Below, piece after piece: positions 1 to 10,842 of a stretch of 32,726 bases of DNA (position 1 is its first letter; each line of letters starts with the position of its first letter). The notes beneath the pieces are model-generated. The model had not been told where the DNA came from, ran no database searches, and was given only the letters and a program-made list of their open reading frames with translations. The DNA lies in the NCBI RefSeq assembly GCF_000281045.1, contig NW_008246093.1:346986-379711 (forward strand). The letters are read 5' to 3'. The DNA is from Saprolegnia diclina VS20 (Eukaryota > Oomycota > Saprolegniomycetes > Saprolegniales > Saprolegniaceae). A program made the position numbers and the translations under genes.

Positions 1-546
1 CGTCTCCGTTGGCGAATCCCATATATTCGCTTGGGTGCGACCTCTATGTCAGGCGCTTTGCAAGGCCTTGCCTACTACGCGTACGCACACTTCCCTCTCC
101 TAACAAGCAAGCGCCTTGGTACGCGCACGTGATCGGTCCTATCCGCATAGCACTGCTCGTCATTGGTGCAGTGTAGTAGTATAAACATCCAAAGGTCGAA
201 CATACTTGGTCGAGAGGAAGTGGTGGTCACCGTCACCGCACCCATTGGTGTCATTCTCGAACGTTATGACGGGGCGATATGCATGTGTCGTCCGTCTCGG
301 ATATTGCCGTCCTGGCCTTGGCCAGCACGGTTCAGCGCAAAGTCTACTTGGGAAAAGGACGTCCAGCGCACATTGGTCGCGCTCGTCGACGACCCAAGGC
401 GAGTTCAATTCCCGAGTGTGGCTTGCGTTATCCAAGGCAGCTCAATACCACCGCGTCAAAATGCTACCTGATCTGATGCTGATCCCAACCGCGGTTTTGA
501 CCGAAAGGTAGCGATTGAAGTTTCGTACAGACTAGGTGCTATCCTA
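1..546. other. Left-edge region without a supported gene
   Basis: Short open frames of up to about 100 codons occur on both strands between roughly 160 and 510. None shows a recognisable domain, a plausible splice continuation or the strong codon bias of the neighbouring genes. I see only the 3' flank of the RhoGEF gene and unassigned sequence. Confidence 0.4.
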
Positions 547-2009
547 CTAGACAGCACTCACGGACGCATAGGCTGCTGTCGACAGCGATGGTGGTTTGGC
601 GTGGTGTGCCATGGCCGATCGAAGCAGCGTGAGCACCTCGCGCTTGCTTTTCGCATTGCCACACTTGAGAAGCATCGTATGCCATTGTCCGTCAAAGCGC
701 TGCGCGCGCAGCAAGAAGCTCGTGTTGGCATCCCACGACGGGTGTTTCTGCACGTCGATTTCGTCCAGCGCGAGTTGGCTCCACGCAAATTGCTTGCGCA
801 CCTAGGTTGGCTTGTATCACTCTTTCAAAGCATCACGTATCCTCTACCTTGACACGCTGCTTGCGCATCGGCTTGGCGACCAAGAGCATGTCGGAGAGGA
901 CAATCAACGTTCGTGGTCGGGCGACCCAGAACGCCCACGGCGCCAGCGACAGGGTCGACACCACCTGAACATCATCACAAGTCGTGAGCGCCTCGTCAGT
1001 GTCGTAGGTGTTGTACGTAAAGGTGGCAGTCGCCGAGAAGGTGGCGGGTCGGGAGACACAACTCGGGGCAGCGAGGGCCCACGAGTCGCGATCTCAGTTC
1101 AAAGAGCTTGAGGTTGTTTTGCTCGGCGCGCACGCGTTCGTTGACGAGGGCGGCGACGTCCTTGACGTCCACGAGGAGGTCTTGGAGCGGCCCTGACAGC
1201 GACGGTGGCGCAAACGAGAGCCACTCGCGGATCAAGAGCGGGTACCGACACAACCGCTGGACGGGCTTGATCATTTCCGACTGCATGTCGACCTGGAGCG
1301 ACCGCGACGCGTGGCAGAGCTGGACGACGAACGCTTGGCACTCGGGCGCGACGCGCGTGACGGGCCGCACTTGGAGGAGCGTCGTCACCTCCTTGTACGC
1401 AGAGCAATAATGCGAGTAGAGCTTGAAGAACGGAAGGCGTCGACGCAGCGCCTGTATGATGTCGTGGCTGTGCGCTTCCAGTAAATGGTCTTGGACGCGG
1501 TCGGCCAAGGTCGGTAGCGACGCGACAAACTCGCCGTGGAGCGCGTGGAGCGACATGGTCGTTGCATATAAAGTAGTGAGCGCCGGGTGGTCGAACGCAG
1601 CGTGAAACACCTTGTCGAAGACGCGCTTCATGGCTTCGAGTGCGCTAAAGTAGGCCATCTCGGTCGCTACAAACTCGTGCAACACGGCGTAGCACTGCAC
1701 CGACGGGTGCGGTGTATGGTTCGCGTCGTCGTCGTCCCAGAGATCCAGCGGCATCAAGTCGTCATCGTCCGAGTCACTCGTGTCCCGGCGCCGACACTTG
1801 GTGTACATCGTATCGGCTTGCAGCGCCGGGTGCTGTCGCCGGAACGAGTCGAGGCGAATCGGGTGCCCCGAGAGCAAGTGGAGCTGCGAGAGCCGGCGAC
1901 AACTAGTCATGGACGACGCCGACGACGACGAGACGGTCGAGACACGCAGCTCGTCGTCCGTGCGCTTCCATTTGTGGCCGCTCAAAAAGTTGGGCAGCCG
2001 CAGCGTCAT
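547..2009 (-). CDS. Rho guanine-nucleotide exchange factor (DH-PH protein)
   Basis: The protein is predicted to activate a Rho/Rac-type GTPase by promoting GDP release, acting at membranes on actin or polarity. Three exons (2009-1017, 964-848, 801-547) with introns of 52 and 46 nt give 454 residues. Residues 1-107 are low complexity with an Asp-rich stretch near 79-95. A DH (RhoGEF) domain spans about 108-305; its conserved last helices are visible as EMIKPVQRLCRYPLLIREW. A PH domain follows (about 312-440): the strand LPTRHLLGDCHLY continues across the first intron into an exon ending in MLLVAKPMRKQRVK, and the last exon supplies the C-terminal helix. The ATG at 2009 was chosen because a core-promoter-like GCTCACTTTCC lies 20-30 nt upstream; the open frame to 2084 runs through it. 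Domain calls are by eye; the partner GTPase is unknown. Confidence 0.85.
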
Positions 2010-2028
2010 GCGCGACGCCCCGACGCAC

Positions 2029-2039
2029 GGAAAGTGAGC
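2029..2039 (-). promoter_or_regulatory. Partial oomycete initiator-type core promoter
   Basis: On the minus strand this reads GCTCACTTTCC, matching the first half of the oomycete core promoter GCTCATTYYNCAWTTT apart from one T-to-C change. The A/T-rich second half is not conserved. It sits 20-30 nt upstream of the chosen RhoGEF ATG, the spacing seen at other starts in the window. Confidence 0.45.
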
Positions 2040-3081
2040 ATCTTCAAGCCCAACATGGCGGGAAAAATCGCTAAAAATATACAACTAACTCGCCAAATCT
2101 TTACGTTATGATGGCGGGACAGCTCTGCAGTTTCCATGCAGCGAACGGACTGTGTTGGTTTGCTTTGCCATCCCTCGAGTAATACGACCAACACACTAGC
2201 ACGTGACTATACCATCCTTTGATGGAGTCGTGGCTGTCTCAACGCCAACGCCGCGAGCCTGCATTGGTCTTGCTGGACCAGGCTGAGACGACCGATGCCA
2301 TCTTGCTCACAAAGGCGACCCATTTTCACAAAAACAAGCAAATTACGTGATTGTTGCAGCAGCTACACGTCGCCCGAATCGCTGGTCACCAAAACCGCGA
2401 CGCTGGGCCGCAAGGCTCAACTCGCTATGCCGCTCGGCGTTTCAAGGACGAGCAACTCGTGCCATCGCTGCGGCTCCAAGACCCGTGGTATCGCACCGCA
2501 CACGATGGCAACCCAAGTCACCTACAGAACCTCGCTTGCAAGGCATGTACCTCACCAGAGAATTCGAGTCAAAGGAGATGATGATCATCTTCGAAGGCTA
2601 GAAAGGCCACCGTGTACATGGACGAGACACGCGCTTGAACCTGCAACTAACCTTAGTGGCTCGTCGTAGCGGACGAGAACTCGCGTTGCTGGATCTTGTG
2701 GCATTTGGGACCACTCGGTGCTCACTGCTTCCTCACACACGCCATGCCAGCCAGCCTTGGCGAGCTCAGCGCCTCGACACGATGGGCTTCAACGACAGCG
2801 GCTCACGCCCACGGTTAGTGCAGACCACCTCTGGTACGAGCGGATAAAGACAGCGTTCCTCAGCGTTGACGGGATCGGATTTGTCATCAACGATTCATTG
2901 GACACGCTTGCTTCACGTAGCATCTCAGCACCACATGATTGCGCAATACTGCGAGCCTCGCGGCGACCTCGCTCGGACGCACTGAAGCGACGTTCAACGT
3001 GGCTTTTCCATGAGCCCAAGCCAAGGACATCCAAGGAGGTGTGGACCACGCTAGTCAACTGTTTGTTGTGCGTCCATCGTC

Positions 3082-3142
3082 CTTGTCCGACCCTTCAACC
3101 TTTTCGCGCGGCGCGGGGCCAAAGCTTGTCCGACCCTTCAAC
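3082..3142. repeat. 18-bp direct repeat, 43-bp period
   Basis: The sequence CTTGTCCGACCCTTCAAC occurs at 3082-3099 and again, identical, at 3125-3142. It lies in non-coding or unassigned DNA. No inverted ends or target duplication accompany it. It could be a local duplication or a repeated binding site; nothing favours either. Confidence 0.75.
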
Positions 3143-3321
3143 GAATCCGGCCGTCCTATCCAACCAAACGACCACGCCGACCGACGACGGCAATGGATGG
3201 CAGCGGTGCCAACCCACGTATGGACGTGCGAAGGGCACCGGCAGCTGCGTGGCGCCGGCGTGCGCTGGCAGGCACACCCGATGGCGCGGCGTCAACCGGG
3301 TACCTTGCCCGCCATGGCGGC

Positions 3322-3807
3322 TCATCCGAGTATACTTTCGACGCTGCATTCAATGGTAGCTTCTTTGACCTTGGCGCCAGTCCCGTACGGCGTCAATTCG
3401 CAGAGACGACTGATACCAAGCGGCTTAGTCTGCGCTGATAACTTGGCCACAAGAAAATATTTTCCACCGAGCTTGATGGGCGCCTTGAACGGATGCTTGA
3501 AGCAAATCGCTTGTCGCGCGCATACCCAGCGTACCACCGCCTCATTATTGGCCACATACACAGTCGAAAATGCATCTGGCAGCGGGCGATCCATTGTCTT
3601 TAAAATCGATATTTTTATTCGATCTTGCCGTTTGTATGCAAAAGCAGGCGTTTGGTTAAAAAATAGAGTCACCTCTACCTGCTGCGACAGCCGGTGCGAA
3701 CGTGGGTTGCAAAATGTCTTGAAGTTTGTATACTCCTCGGCGGTTGCGATTCTTGTGGTATCCAGCACTCGAATATCTTTGGCGGCCACGAGCCGCTCAC
3801 TTTGCAT
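3322..3807 (-). CDS. Hypothetical protein, doubtful
   Basis: This is an uninterrupted frame of 161 codons from an ATG at 3807, ending at 3322. I do not recognise the protein. It has no signal peptide or membrane segment, and several Cys residues scattered over its second half. Its middle is A/T-rich compared with neighbouring genes, which is unlike the strong GC bias of confident exons here. The start codon overlaps the core-promoter match of the divergent asparagine synthetase gene, leaving only 26 bases between the two start codons, so a normal promoter for this ORF would have to lie inside the neighbouring gene. It is either a real gene with an overlapping bidirectional promoter, a decaying gene or a chance frame. 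Confidence 0.3.
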   Translation of the reverse strand: MQSERLVAAKDIRVLDTTRIATAEEYTNFKTFCNPRSHRLSQQVEVTLFFNQTPAFAYKRQDRIKISILKTMDRPLPDAFSTVYVANNEAVVRWVCARQAICFKHPFKAPIKLGGKYFLVAKLSAQTKPLGISRLCELTPYGTGAKVKEATIECSVESILG

Positions 3808-3810
3808 TTT
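3795..3810 (+). promoter_or_regulatory. Oomycete initiator/flanking core promoter of asparagine synthetase
   Basis: GCTCACTTTGCATTTT matches the oomycete core-promoter consensus GCTCATTYYNCAWTTT at 15 of 16 positions (one T-to-C change). It lies 24-39 nt upstream of the asparagine synthetase ATG, where transcription starts in known oomycete genes are expected. This is the strongest promoter match I found in the window and also supports oomycete origin. Confidence 0.8.
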
Positions 3811-3833
3811 CACGACTAAGAACTAGCAGCACC

Positions 3834-5576
3834 ATGTGCGGGATCGTCGCCATCTATGCGTCCATGCTGAGCAACGACGAGCTGCGCAAGGCCATCCTCG
3901 AGGCCGGCAAGAAGTACGTGCTATCGCGTCCAGCGCTCGTGAGGCTAACCATGGTATTTTGTAGGATTCGCCACCGCGGACCCGACTGGAGCGGCGTGCG
4001 CATCTTGCCCAAGGGCATCGCCATCGAGCACGAGCGCCTCGCTATCATCGACCCCGAGTCAGGCGCGCAGCCGCTCGTCTCGAACGACGGCACGATCACG
4101 CTCGCGGTCAACGGCGAAGTCTACAACTACAAGGAGCTCGCGGCCGCCTTGCCGACGCCGTATGCGTTCAAGACCAAGTCGGACTGCGAAGTCATCATCC
4201 CGCTCTACAAGCAGTACGGCCCGTCGTTCGTCTCGAAGCTCCGCGGCATGTTCTCGTTCGTGCTCTACGACTCGACCGCCGACGTGCTCCTCGCCGCGCG
4301 CGACCACATGGGCATCACGCCCTTGTATTACGGCTACGCGGCCGACGGCAGCGTCTGGTTTGCGTCTGAAATGAAGGCCATCGAGCACGGCTGCGTCCGC
4401 TTCGAGTGCTTCCCGCCGGGCCACGTGTTTCACAGCAAGACGGGCGAGTTTACGCGCTGGTACAACCCGTCGTGGATGGAGCCCAACCACCTTGGCACGA
4501 ACCCGCTCGACCTCGCCAAGCTCCGCAATGCGTTCGAAACCGCGGTACACAAGCGCATGATGTCGGACGTGCCGTGGGGCGTGCTCCTTTCGGGCGGCCT
4601 CGACTCGTCGCTTGTCGCCTCGATCGCCGCGCGCCACCAAAAAAAGATGTTTGCCGACGGCGACAAGTCGGAGTGGTTCCCGCGCCTCCACTCGTTCACG
4701 ATCGGTCTCGAAAACTCGCCGGACCTCGCGGCCGCCAAGGAGGTCGCGTCCTTCCTTGGCACGATCCACCACTCGTACACGTACACGATCCAAGAAGGCC
4801 TCGATGCGGTCGCCGACGTCATCTACCACCTCGAGACGTACGACGTGACGACGATCCGCGCGTCGACGCCCATGTTTCTCATGTCGCGCAAGATCAAGGC
4901 CATGGGCATCAAGATGGTGCTCTCGGGCGAAGGTGCCGACGAGGTCTTTGGCGGCTACCTCTACTTCCACAAGGCGCCCAACAAGGAGGCGTTCCACAAG
5001 GAGACTGTCGATAAGCTCAAGTCGCTCCACCAGTACGACTGCCTCCGCGCCAACAAGGCCACGTCTGCGTGGGGCCTCGAGGCGCGCGTGCCGTTCTTGG
5101 ACGCCGACTTTTTGGACGTGGCCATGAACATTGACACGCAAGAGAAGATGTGCGACCGCGCAAGCGGCCGCATGGAGAAGCACATCATCCGCAAGGCGTT
5201 CGACACGCCGGACGAGCCGTACCTCCCGGCGCACATTCTGTGGCGCCAGAAGGAACAGTTCTCGGACGGCGTCGGGTACGGCTGGATCGACTCGCTCAAG
5301 GACTGGGCCGAGCGCGAAGTCTCGGACCGCCAAATGCAGCACGCCGAGCTCCTCTTCCCGTACAACACGCCACAGACGAAGGAAGCGTACTTTTACCGAA
5401 GCATCTTCTCCAAGCACTTTGAAAAGGAAGTCGCGGCGCAGACGGTGCCGGGTGGCCCGAGCATTGCGTGCTCGACGCCCGCCGCCATCGAGTGGGACGC
5501 AGCCTTCAAGAACGCCGCCGACCCGTCCGGCCGCGCCATCGCCGGCGTCCATGTCGACGCATACAAGGGCCAATAA
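3834..5576 (+). CDS. Asparagine synthetase (glutamine-hydrolysing)
   Basis: The enzyme makes asparagine from aspartate, glutamine and ATP in the cytosol. Two exons (3834-3913, 3965-5576) encode 563 residues. The 51-nt intron (GTACGT donor, TAG acceptor) has no in-frame stop, but removing it gives the family's KKIRHRGPDWSG sequence. The N-terminal glutaminase domain begins MCGIVAIY, with Cys2 becoming the nucleophile after Met removal. The synthetase domain carries the pyrophosphate-binding loop GVLLSGGLDSS and the conserved VLSGEGADEVFGGY. Length and sequence resemble bacterial AsnB closely along the full length, including the C-terminal VPGGPSIACS. The start is fixed because Met-Cys must be the true N-terminus, and a near-perfect core promoter sits just upstream. 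Open frames of up to 508 codons on the opposite strand are by-products of codon bias. Confidence 0.97.
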   Translation: MCGIVAIYASMLSNDELRKAILEAGKKYVLSRPALVRLTMVFCRIRHRGPDWSGVRILPKGIAIEHERLAIIDPESGAQPLVSNDGTITLAVNGEVYNYKELAAALPTPYAFKTKSDCEVIIPLYKQYGPSFVSKLRGMFSFVLYDSTADVLLAARDHMGITPLYYGYAADGSVWFASEMKAIEHGCVRFECFPPGHVFHSKTGEFTRWYNPSWMEPNHLGTNPLDLAKLRNAFETAVHKRMMSDVPWGVLLSGGLDSSLVASIAARHQKKMFADGDKSEWFPRLHSFTIGLENSPDLAAAKEVASFLGTIHHSYTYTIQEGLDAVADVIYHLETYDVTTIRASTPMFLMSRKIKAMGIKMVLSGEGADEVFGGYLYFHKAPNKEAFHKETVDKLKSLHQYDCLRANKATSAWGLEARVPFLDADFLDVAMNIDTQEKMCDRASGRMEKHIIRKAFDTPDEPYLPAHILWRQKEQFSDGVGYGWIDSLKDWAEREVSDRQMQHAELLFPYNTPQTKEAYFYRSIFSKHFEKEVAAQTVPGGPSIACSTPAAIEWDAAFKNAADPSGRAIAGVHVDAYKGQ

Positions 5577-5990
5577 GCACACCACCTAATACTACTAGTC
5601 TACTACATCTTATCGCTTCTTATTGCACGCGAAGGCTTTGGCTCGTGGGACTGCAATCGAAGGCTCGTGAGGCACGGTGAGCGGCTCTCAGGGTGTGCAA
5701 GGAAGCCTCCGTGGCGTCCTTGAAATGTCGTCGCATCGCACGGAGATATCCGCGGACGGGCAAAGCACGAGGTTCCTACCCTGGGCTTGTGACACGACGC
5801 TGTGGGTTGAGGGATATCCGTGCTGGCGAGGTGCCGAGAATTACCCTACCCCTCCGATTTTTCATCTTTTTAAAAGATTATCGCCTCCGCGAAAAGAGAG
5901 AATGGCACGAGATAGTCTTGTGTTGCACGACAAAAGACGCGTCGGAAGGGAATATCCCCATTTACAAAACGGCAATCTCGGCAAGATACG
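5577..5990. other. Intergenic spacer
   Basis: This stretch of 414 nt separates asparagine synthetase from the WW gene. I find no convincing gene, repeat or core-promoter match; only short frames without coding character are present. It presumably holds the terminator of the upstream gene and the promoter of the downstream one. Confidence 0.5.
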
Positions 5991-8754
5991 ATGCAAATGA
6001 CCAAGTGGGAAGAGGTCGCGGACGAGACAGGCCGGAGCTACTACGTCAACCGGGTCACGGGCGAGACGCAGTGGGAGGCGCCACCACCGCACGAGCTGCT
6101 CGCGACGACCGACGACGATGAAATCTTTGTCGACGCTGCCTTGCTGGCGCGGGCGCTCGCCATCCGCCAGCGACTGGTCGCGGCCGCGCCGCTGCAGTCG
6201 CCGACGCATTGGATTCGCATGTTTGACCCGACGCGACACGAAGCGTACTACTTCGATTGCGTGGCTGGCCGGCTGCAATCGGCGGCGCCCGAACACCTCG
6301 TTCTCGACGACGCGCTCGCGGCTTGGTGGCTCACGCTGCAGTGCGCACTGCGCTCGGCGCTCGCCCGCCGGCGAGTGGCCTACAAGCGACTGCAGCGGCG
6401 GTACCCGATTCTGCCTCGGCCACTTGCACTTTTGTCTCTGGCCTTGGTGCGTCTACCTCTGTTTAGCTTTTCTTACCAGCGTGGTCGTAGGAGACTGAGA
6501 GCCACCGGGAGGCTGACGAGCGGCGAGGGCTCTTGCACGCAGAGAAGGCGCAGTGCTCGCAGAGCGACCGGTTCTGGGGCCTTGACCAAGTACGGCATAT
6601 CGTCTTGGCACGGATGGTGCTGACCGTGGATTCCGTAGCGCATTGTCGAGATTCGCCGGCAGCTCGTGGAGGAAAGCATGCTGCGCGAAGCCGAAGAGAT
6701 GCGTCGCAAGCTCAACGTACAGAAGCGCTGCGGAATGCAGCGTTTTGCGCTGAATACACTTTGGATTAGGAAAACGCCCGGCGACGCGAAGACAGCTTGC
6801 GCAAGGCGGCCGAAGAGCAGGAGCGGAAGCGCCGGTCAGAAGACAGTTTGATCGAAACCCACGAGCGCCAAGGCATGCAGCTCCAAGAGCTACTGCAGTG
6901 CAAAGTCGACACGTTTTGGGGTGTTCAAAAGCAAGAGAATGACGAGCGGTGGTATGCACACAAGAGCTCGCCGTCTTCTCCAACGACGGTGTAGCTGCCA
7001 AGACCAAATGCTGCTCGAAGATGCAGCGTCAGCACGCTATGCACAGGTAGGCGCTGGCTTTGGCATTCTTCTCGCACGCACCGAGCGTATTGCAGGACCT
7101 ACTGGAAGCCCAGCTGCACGCGCGATGGGCGTTGGACGCGGCGCGGGCCCTTGAAATGGAGAAGAAGAAGCGGCTTGGTGAAGAGATCAAGTTTCAAAAG
7201 CAGTACCTCAAGGTACGTATCGATGGACGTAGCGATCGGTGCATCCACTGTCTTGTAGCTCTTTCAGCGGGCCACGACGTCGCAAGTTGTGATCCGGTAC
7301 CGCTGGCCAACGCTGCAGGTCGTCGAGCTCGCAACCAAGCCCAAGGTTGCTACGGAGGATAGCGCGTACAGCCTCGACGTGGTCCTCGACCCGGTGCGGC
7401 GGGCAACACCAAAGCACACGTTTCACTCGGCGAGCGGAAGTCACACGGTAGACGACGTTTGTGTACAATTTGATAAATAGTCCTTCGTACTAGGTGGGGC
7501 GAAAAGGCAAATTGGAGATTTCGCAGCCGCCGCCCTGCTTTCGGCTGGACCAGCCGAGCCCCCACCCAAAAGTACAGTCTCTCTAAGGTCACATAGTACT
7601 CGCCATTAAATTGAGAGTCTAGAAGCCGCTCAACCCCAACCAACCTGCGTCGGCCAACGGTCTGCCCTTTCGCGTACCCACGGTGCCTCGCTCATGCTTT
7701 TGCCGATTCTCGAACCGCGTCATAGAATGCTGGCGTCGAAGCCGTCTTGGGTCGCCCCCTCGAGAAGCGCAAGAGCGTTCAGCTCCCGTCGATGGTCATC
7801 GCACCGAGCAACCAGCAGCCCGAGCCGACAGACACACCGCAGGTCGTCGACGACAGCATCGACGTGGCTTCAATCCAAGAGCAGTTTGGTCCGGAAGAAG
7901 GCAGGAGGCTTTCTCGTTGTATTTGGTCAAGAGGAACTCATGCACTGTGCTGTGGTAGTGGTGCTGCAACAGATCTTTGAGCTCATCGACACGGACCACG
8001 GCGGCACCATCGACAAGGACGAAATGGTCGCCCCATTTGCGATAGAATCGGATTCGGAATTTGAATCGGAACCTAGATGTGGGCGCTCACACGCGATGCA
8101 GTCATCCACAAACTCGCCATGACCTCGGTCGTCTTTCGGGATGTCCTCAAGAAGCGCAACCTCGAAGCGCTCTTTGAGGAGATGGATGCGTCCAAGACAG
8201 GCGCCGTGCCCTGGCACGTCTTCCGGTCCTACTGCGAAAAGACGTTTTTTACGCTGCAACTGGAGACAGCGCGAAAGTTGCGGCTGAAGGGACCGCAAGT
8301 GCTCTTGAGCAAAGAAGAACGCTTGCAAAAGAAGAACGACGAGTACAAGGCGCGCAAAGCCATTTTGGATCAAGAAGAAGCCATTGCAAAGGTCATACTT
8401 TCTGTCGTAGCCAGACTCTGTGGACAATCTGGCTTAGCTCGTGTTTGCACTCGTCGACACGGACCACAGCGGCACGATCGATCAGAAGGAAATGATGCAA
8501 GCGCTCGAGCTCAACGAACACGTGCGCGCGTTTGTCCAGCGGTCGAGCGGCCTCCAACCGCTCTTGACCAACCCGGTACTATGACAATATCTTCCATTGT
8601 GCTGTGGACCCATGTATAATGCTAGACGTTTGCCAAAGCGTTCATTGGCATGGCCACGGACGTCGAGAAGGGCATGGGCCTCGACGAATTCATGTGCTTT
8701 TGCACGGAAATTGCCTCGGTCGCCATGCTCAACGGGATGGTGCCCTCGACCTAG
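5991..8754 (+). CDS. WW domain, coiled-coil and EF-hand protein
   Basis: Fourteen exons joined by 13 introns (40-53 nt) give 714 residues. Exons: 5991-6446, 6491-6589, 6639-6716, 6770-6951, 6995-7046, 7096-7212, 7259-7447, 7494-7571, 7623-7673, 7726-7918, 7959-8026, 8077-8391, 8438-8575, 8626-8754. A WW domain (W6, W28, P31) should bind proline-rich peptides. Residues about 150-330 are charged and heptad-like, a probable coiled coil. Two canonical EF-hand loops (DTDHGGTIDKDE at 509-520 and DTDHSGTIDQKE at 633-644) should bind calcium; a degenerate hand lies between them. A calcium-regulated scaffold role is inference. The first donor (6447) and the junctions at 7448-7493 and 7674-7725 are least certain. 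If the latter are wrong, this is two adjacent genes, WW/coiled-coil and EF-hand. No core-promoter match was found upstream. Confidence 0.7.
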
Positions 8755-10812
8755 TTCTTTGAGCGATAGATAAACTTGGTAGCTTGAAAACCGTTTGTCG
8801 ATTCTTGAATCGTCGATTATCGCGACAGAAACCGAGGAAATGAATGGACAAAACTGGGAGGAATGCACCGTTGTTGGTCCGTGTGGGTTGCTCGGGACGT
8901 TGTTGCTGTCGCCTCTGTTTTGCTCGGGACGTTCGCTGTGTTCGCACCCGATCGCGACTGCTGCGCCGTCGCAGTGACGCGCATTCCATCACGTCCCGGT
9001 TTATTGCTAACATTAGAAAAAATTCGAATCCGCCGAAATAAGATATGATCTGATTTTGGTTGAAGAGAGTTTGTAAAGATCACTTGTGAGGAATTTGCTC
9101 AACAGGATCAGCTGAAATGCACAAGCCATGGACGCTGTGCCAGTCGGACGCTCATTGCGAAATCCAAGTCTGTTCATACACCCCGAATTCAGCCACGACA
9201 ACTCGACGCAGAGTGGGACTCCGTCGACAAACGACCACACATGTGGTACCAGTGTACTCGTGGTCCAAGCAGCGCAATTTAAGCAGCCCAGTGAATTGCA
9301 CTGAATTGCTTTGGGTGGTTGCAACTGCGTCCATCTACGAGCTCGCAAGGAACCGAGTCAAGCGCACCTTGAGAGCAAAAATTCGGCGCACCAAGGGCAA
9401 TGTCGACCACCGTGCAGGGTGTGTTGGGTTCGAAATCGAACGGACGCCAAATTTCAGCAATGATGGGGTGTCCCAGAAGAAGTGTCGGTGGCCTCGTAGA
9501 TACCACATTCGAATCGACGGTTCGTAGGTGGGCAATTCATTGCGATAGAGGCCGAGAAGGTTACGCACAATGCGTCCCTTGTTCGCGGTTCGCGCAGGCA
9601 GGTGAAAGATCGTGGCTATTATAGCATCCGACAACATATGTTGATGCACCATGTGGTGGAATTCCCACAGACAAGTACATGCTTCATAGGGAGTCGTTGT
9701 GTTGCCCAACCCGAGGACGTGGACAAGACGAGAGTTTTTATCGCAAAATGGATCTCTACAGTGTGTGGGTGTACTGTAGAAGAAAGGTGGATCGGGCATA
9801 CGGGTCTGCCAGGAGCTCCAGCCTTTAGATCCAGAAGTTAACGCGATTCTCTGGCAAGATACTCGAACTTGCACATGGGAAGAGACGCCGCCTCGTGAGC
9901 GATAACGGTGGCCGCGGGATCGCGCTGAAGCCCGTGTCCAATATCCTCGCAGCTGCGCCGCGCTACGCGGCACTTGTCCTCTACGCTGTCCAATCAATTG
10001 TCGCTCGCTCTGCAACCATTCCAGCCACCCAGCTACCCACCCACATCTCGTCTCGGCGCGAAATAATTTATTTCCCGAGGGTCTTGTGGTGGCGGTGATC
10101 GGCCCAGATAGAAGGACGTGGAGGTGGGAATTCTCTGATCAGCTTGGATCGATCACACGGGATCGGTTGGTACGCGTCGTGGCCACCCGAAGAGACGAGC
10201 GATGCGCAAATATATATTTGGCGCCAACATACATAGGTGCTGCCGTCGATATGTGCGCCGTGTGACGATCCACCCTTCTCACTATGGGTTGCCCACATAG
10301 TCGACATGGACATGGAGTCACACGCAGGTCAGCTCGCTTGCCTTGCATACACACGCGGACGGATGATCGATCACGCGCTTGGTCGTACACATGGACAGAA
10401 CAAGGGTGCATAGGGCTGCGTATACATGGACACTCACACTTCTGTGCTCGTGCAAGCCAATGTGTTTCGGGGCGTCATACACCGGGTTGTGCCCACCACT
10501 CGCTTGGCAACTGGATTTATGATTCCACTCCTAATATAATTGCACAATTTTTCTCGTCGAGCTAAATGCAAAAGGGCACTTTAAATCAGCTCTTTTCTCG
10601 AGCGAGTCGCGTTATGACGTCTCGTGACCGTCTCGACTCGACGAGCTCCAGCAAGCAAAGCAATAAAAATGTTTGGTTGTTGTTTGCTGTTTGGTTGTCG
10701 ACGCGGGAAAGCTACTATTAAAAATACTACTCGGTTGTTGTCGTTCCCAGCTTCGAAAGAGTGAAGCTCCACACGTTTGCACAAATTGTACGAATCAAAA
10801 CCGACGAAACCA
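8755..10812. other. Long region without a supported gene
   Basis: About 2 kb with lower GC than the flanking genes. The longest frame is on the minus strand at 9335-10015 (154 codons counted from its first ATG at 9799); it has no recognisable domain and no matching splice partners. Other frames overlap in conflicting phases. I find no terminal repeats, target duplications or RNA genes. It may contain decayed genes or mobile-element debris that I cannot identify. Confidence 0.4.
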
Positions 10813-10842
10813 ATGGCCACGCGCGTCCACAAGCGAATTCAG
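10813..10842 (+). other. Possible first exon of the 11318 gene
   Basis: An ATG followed by nine codons (MATRVHKRIQ) ends at a GT donor in phase 0. The coding-like frame that leads into the 11318 protein opens in the same phase after an AG acceptor at 11236. Joining them would need a 394-nt intron, far longer than any other in the window, so I regard this as a possibility only. Confidence 0.2.

Larger units (their letters stand above)
2010..3321. other. Intergenic region with unassigned open frames
   Basis: Between the RhoGEF start and the next minus-strand ORF there are overlapping open frames on both strands, including a plus-strand frame at 2222-2350 (about 42 codons from an ATG) and longer frames at 2295-2669 and 2718-3359. 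None contains a recognisable domain, and I could not link them by short introns into a consistent model. The region includes an 18-bp direct repeat listed separately. It may hold a decayed gene, but I see nothing I can defend. Confidence 0.35.

Noticed and set aside
2010-2084. Upstream extension of the RhoGEF start to 2084
   Set aside because: The extra 25 codons run through the core-promoter-like GCTCACTTTCC, so they are probably untranscribed or 5' leader.
4059-5585. 508-codon open frame on the minus strand over asparagine synthetase
   Set aside because: It is wholly antisense to a confidently identified enzyme, is rich in Arg and Val, has no domain, and arises from the strong G/C third-position bias of the real gene.
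6401-6490. 90-nt intron starting at the GTACCC at 6401 in the WW gene
   Set aside because: Its phase does not connect to the following coiled-coil exon; a donor at 6447 gives a 44-nt intron in correct phase.
7350-7643. Minus-strand frame of 97 codons overlapping WW gene exons
   Set aside because: It conflicts with plus-strand exons that link in frame through typical introns, and it has no recognisable domain.
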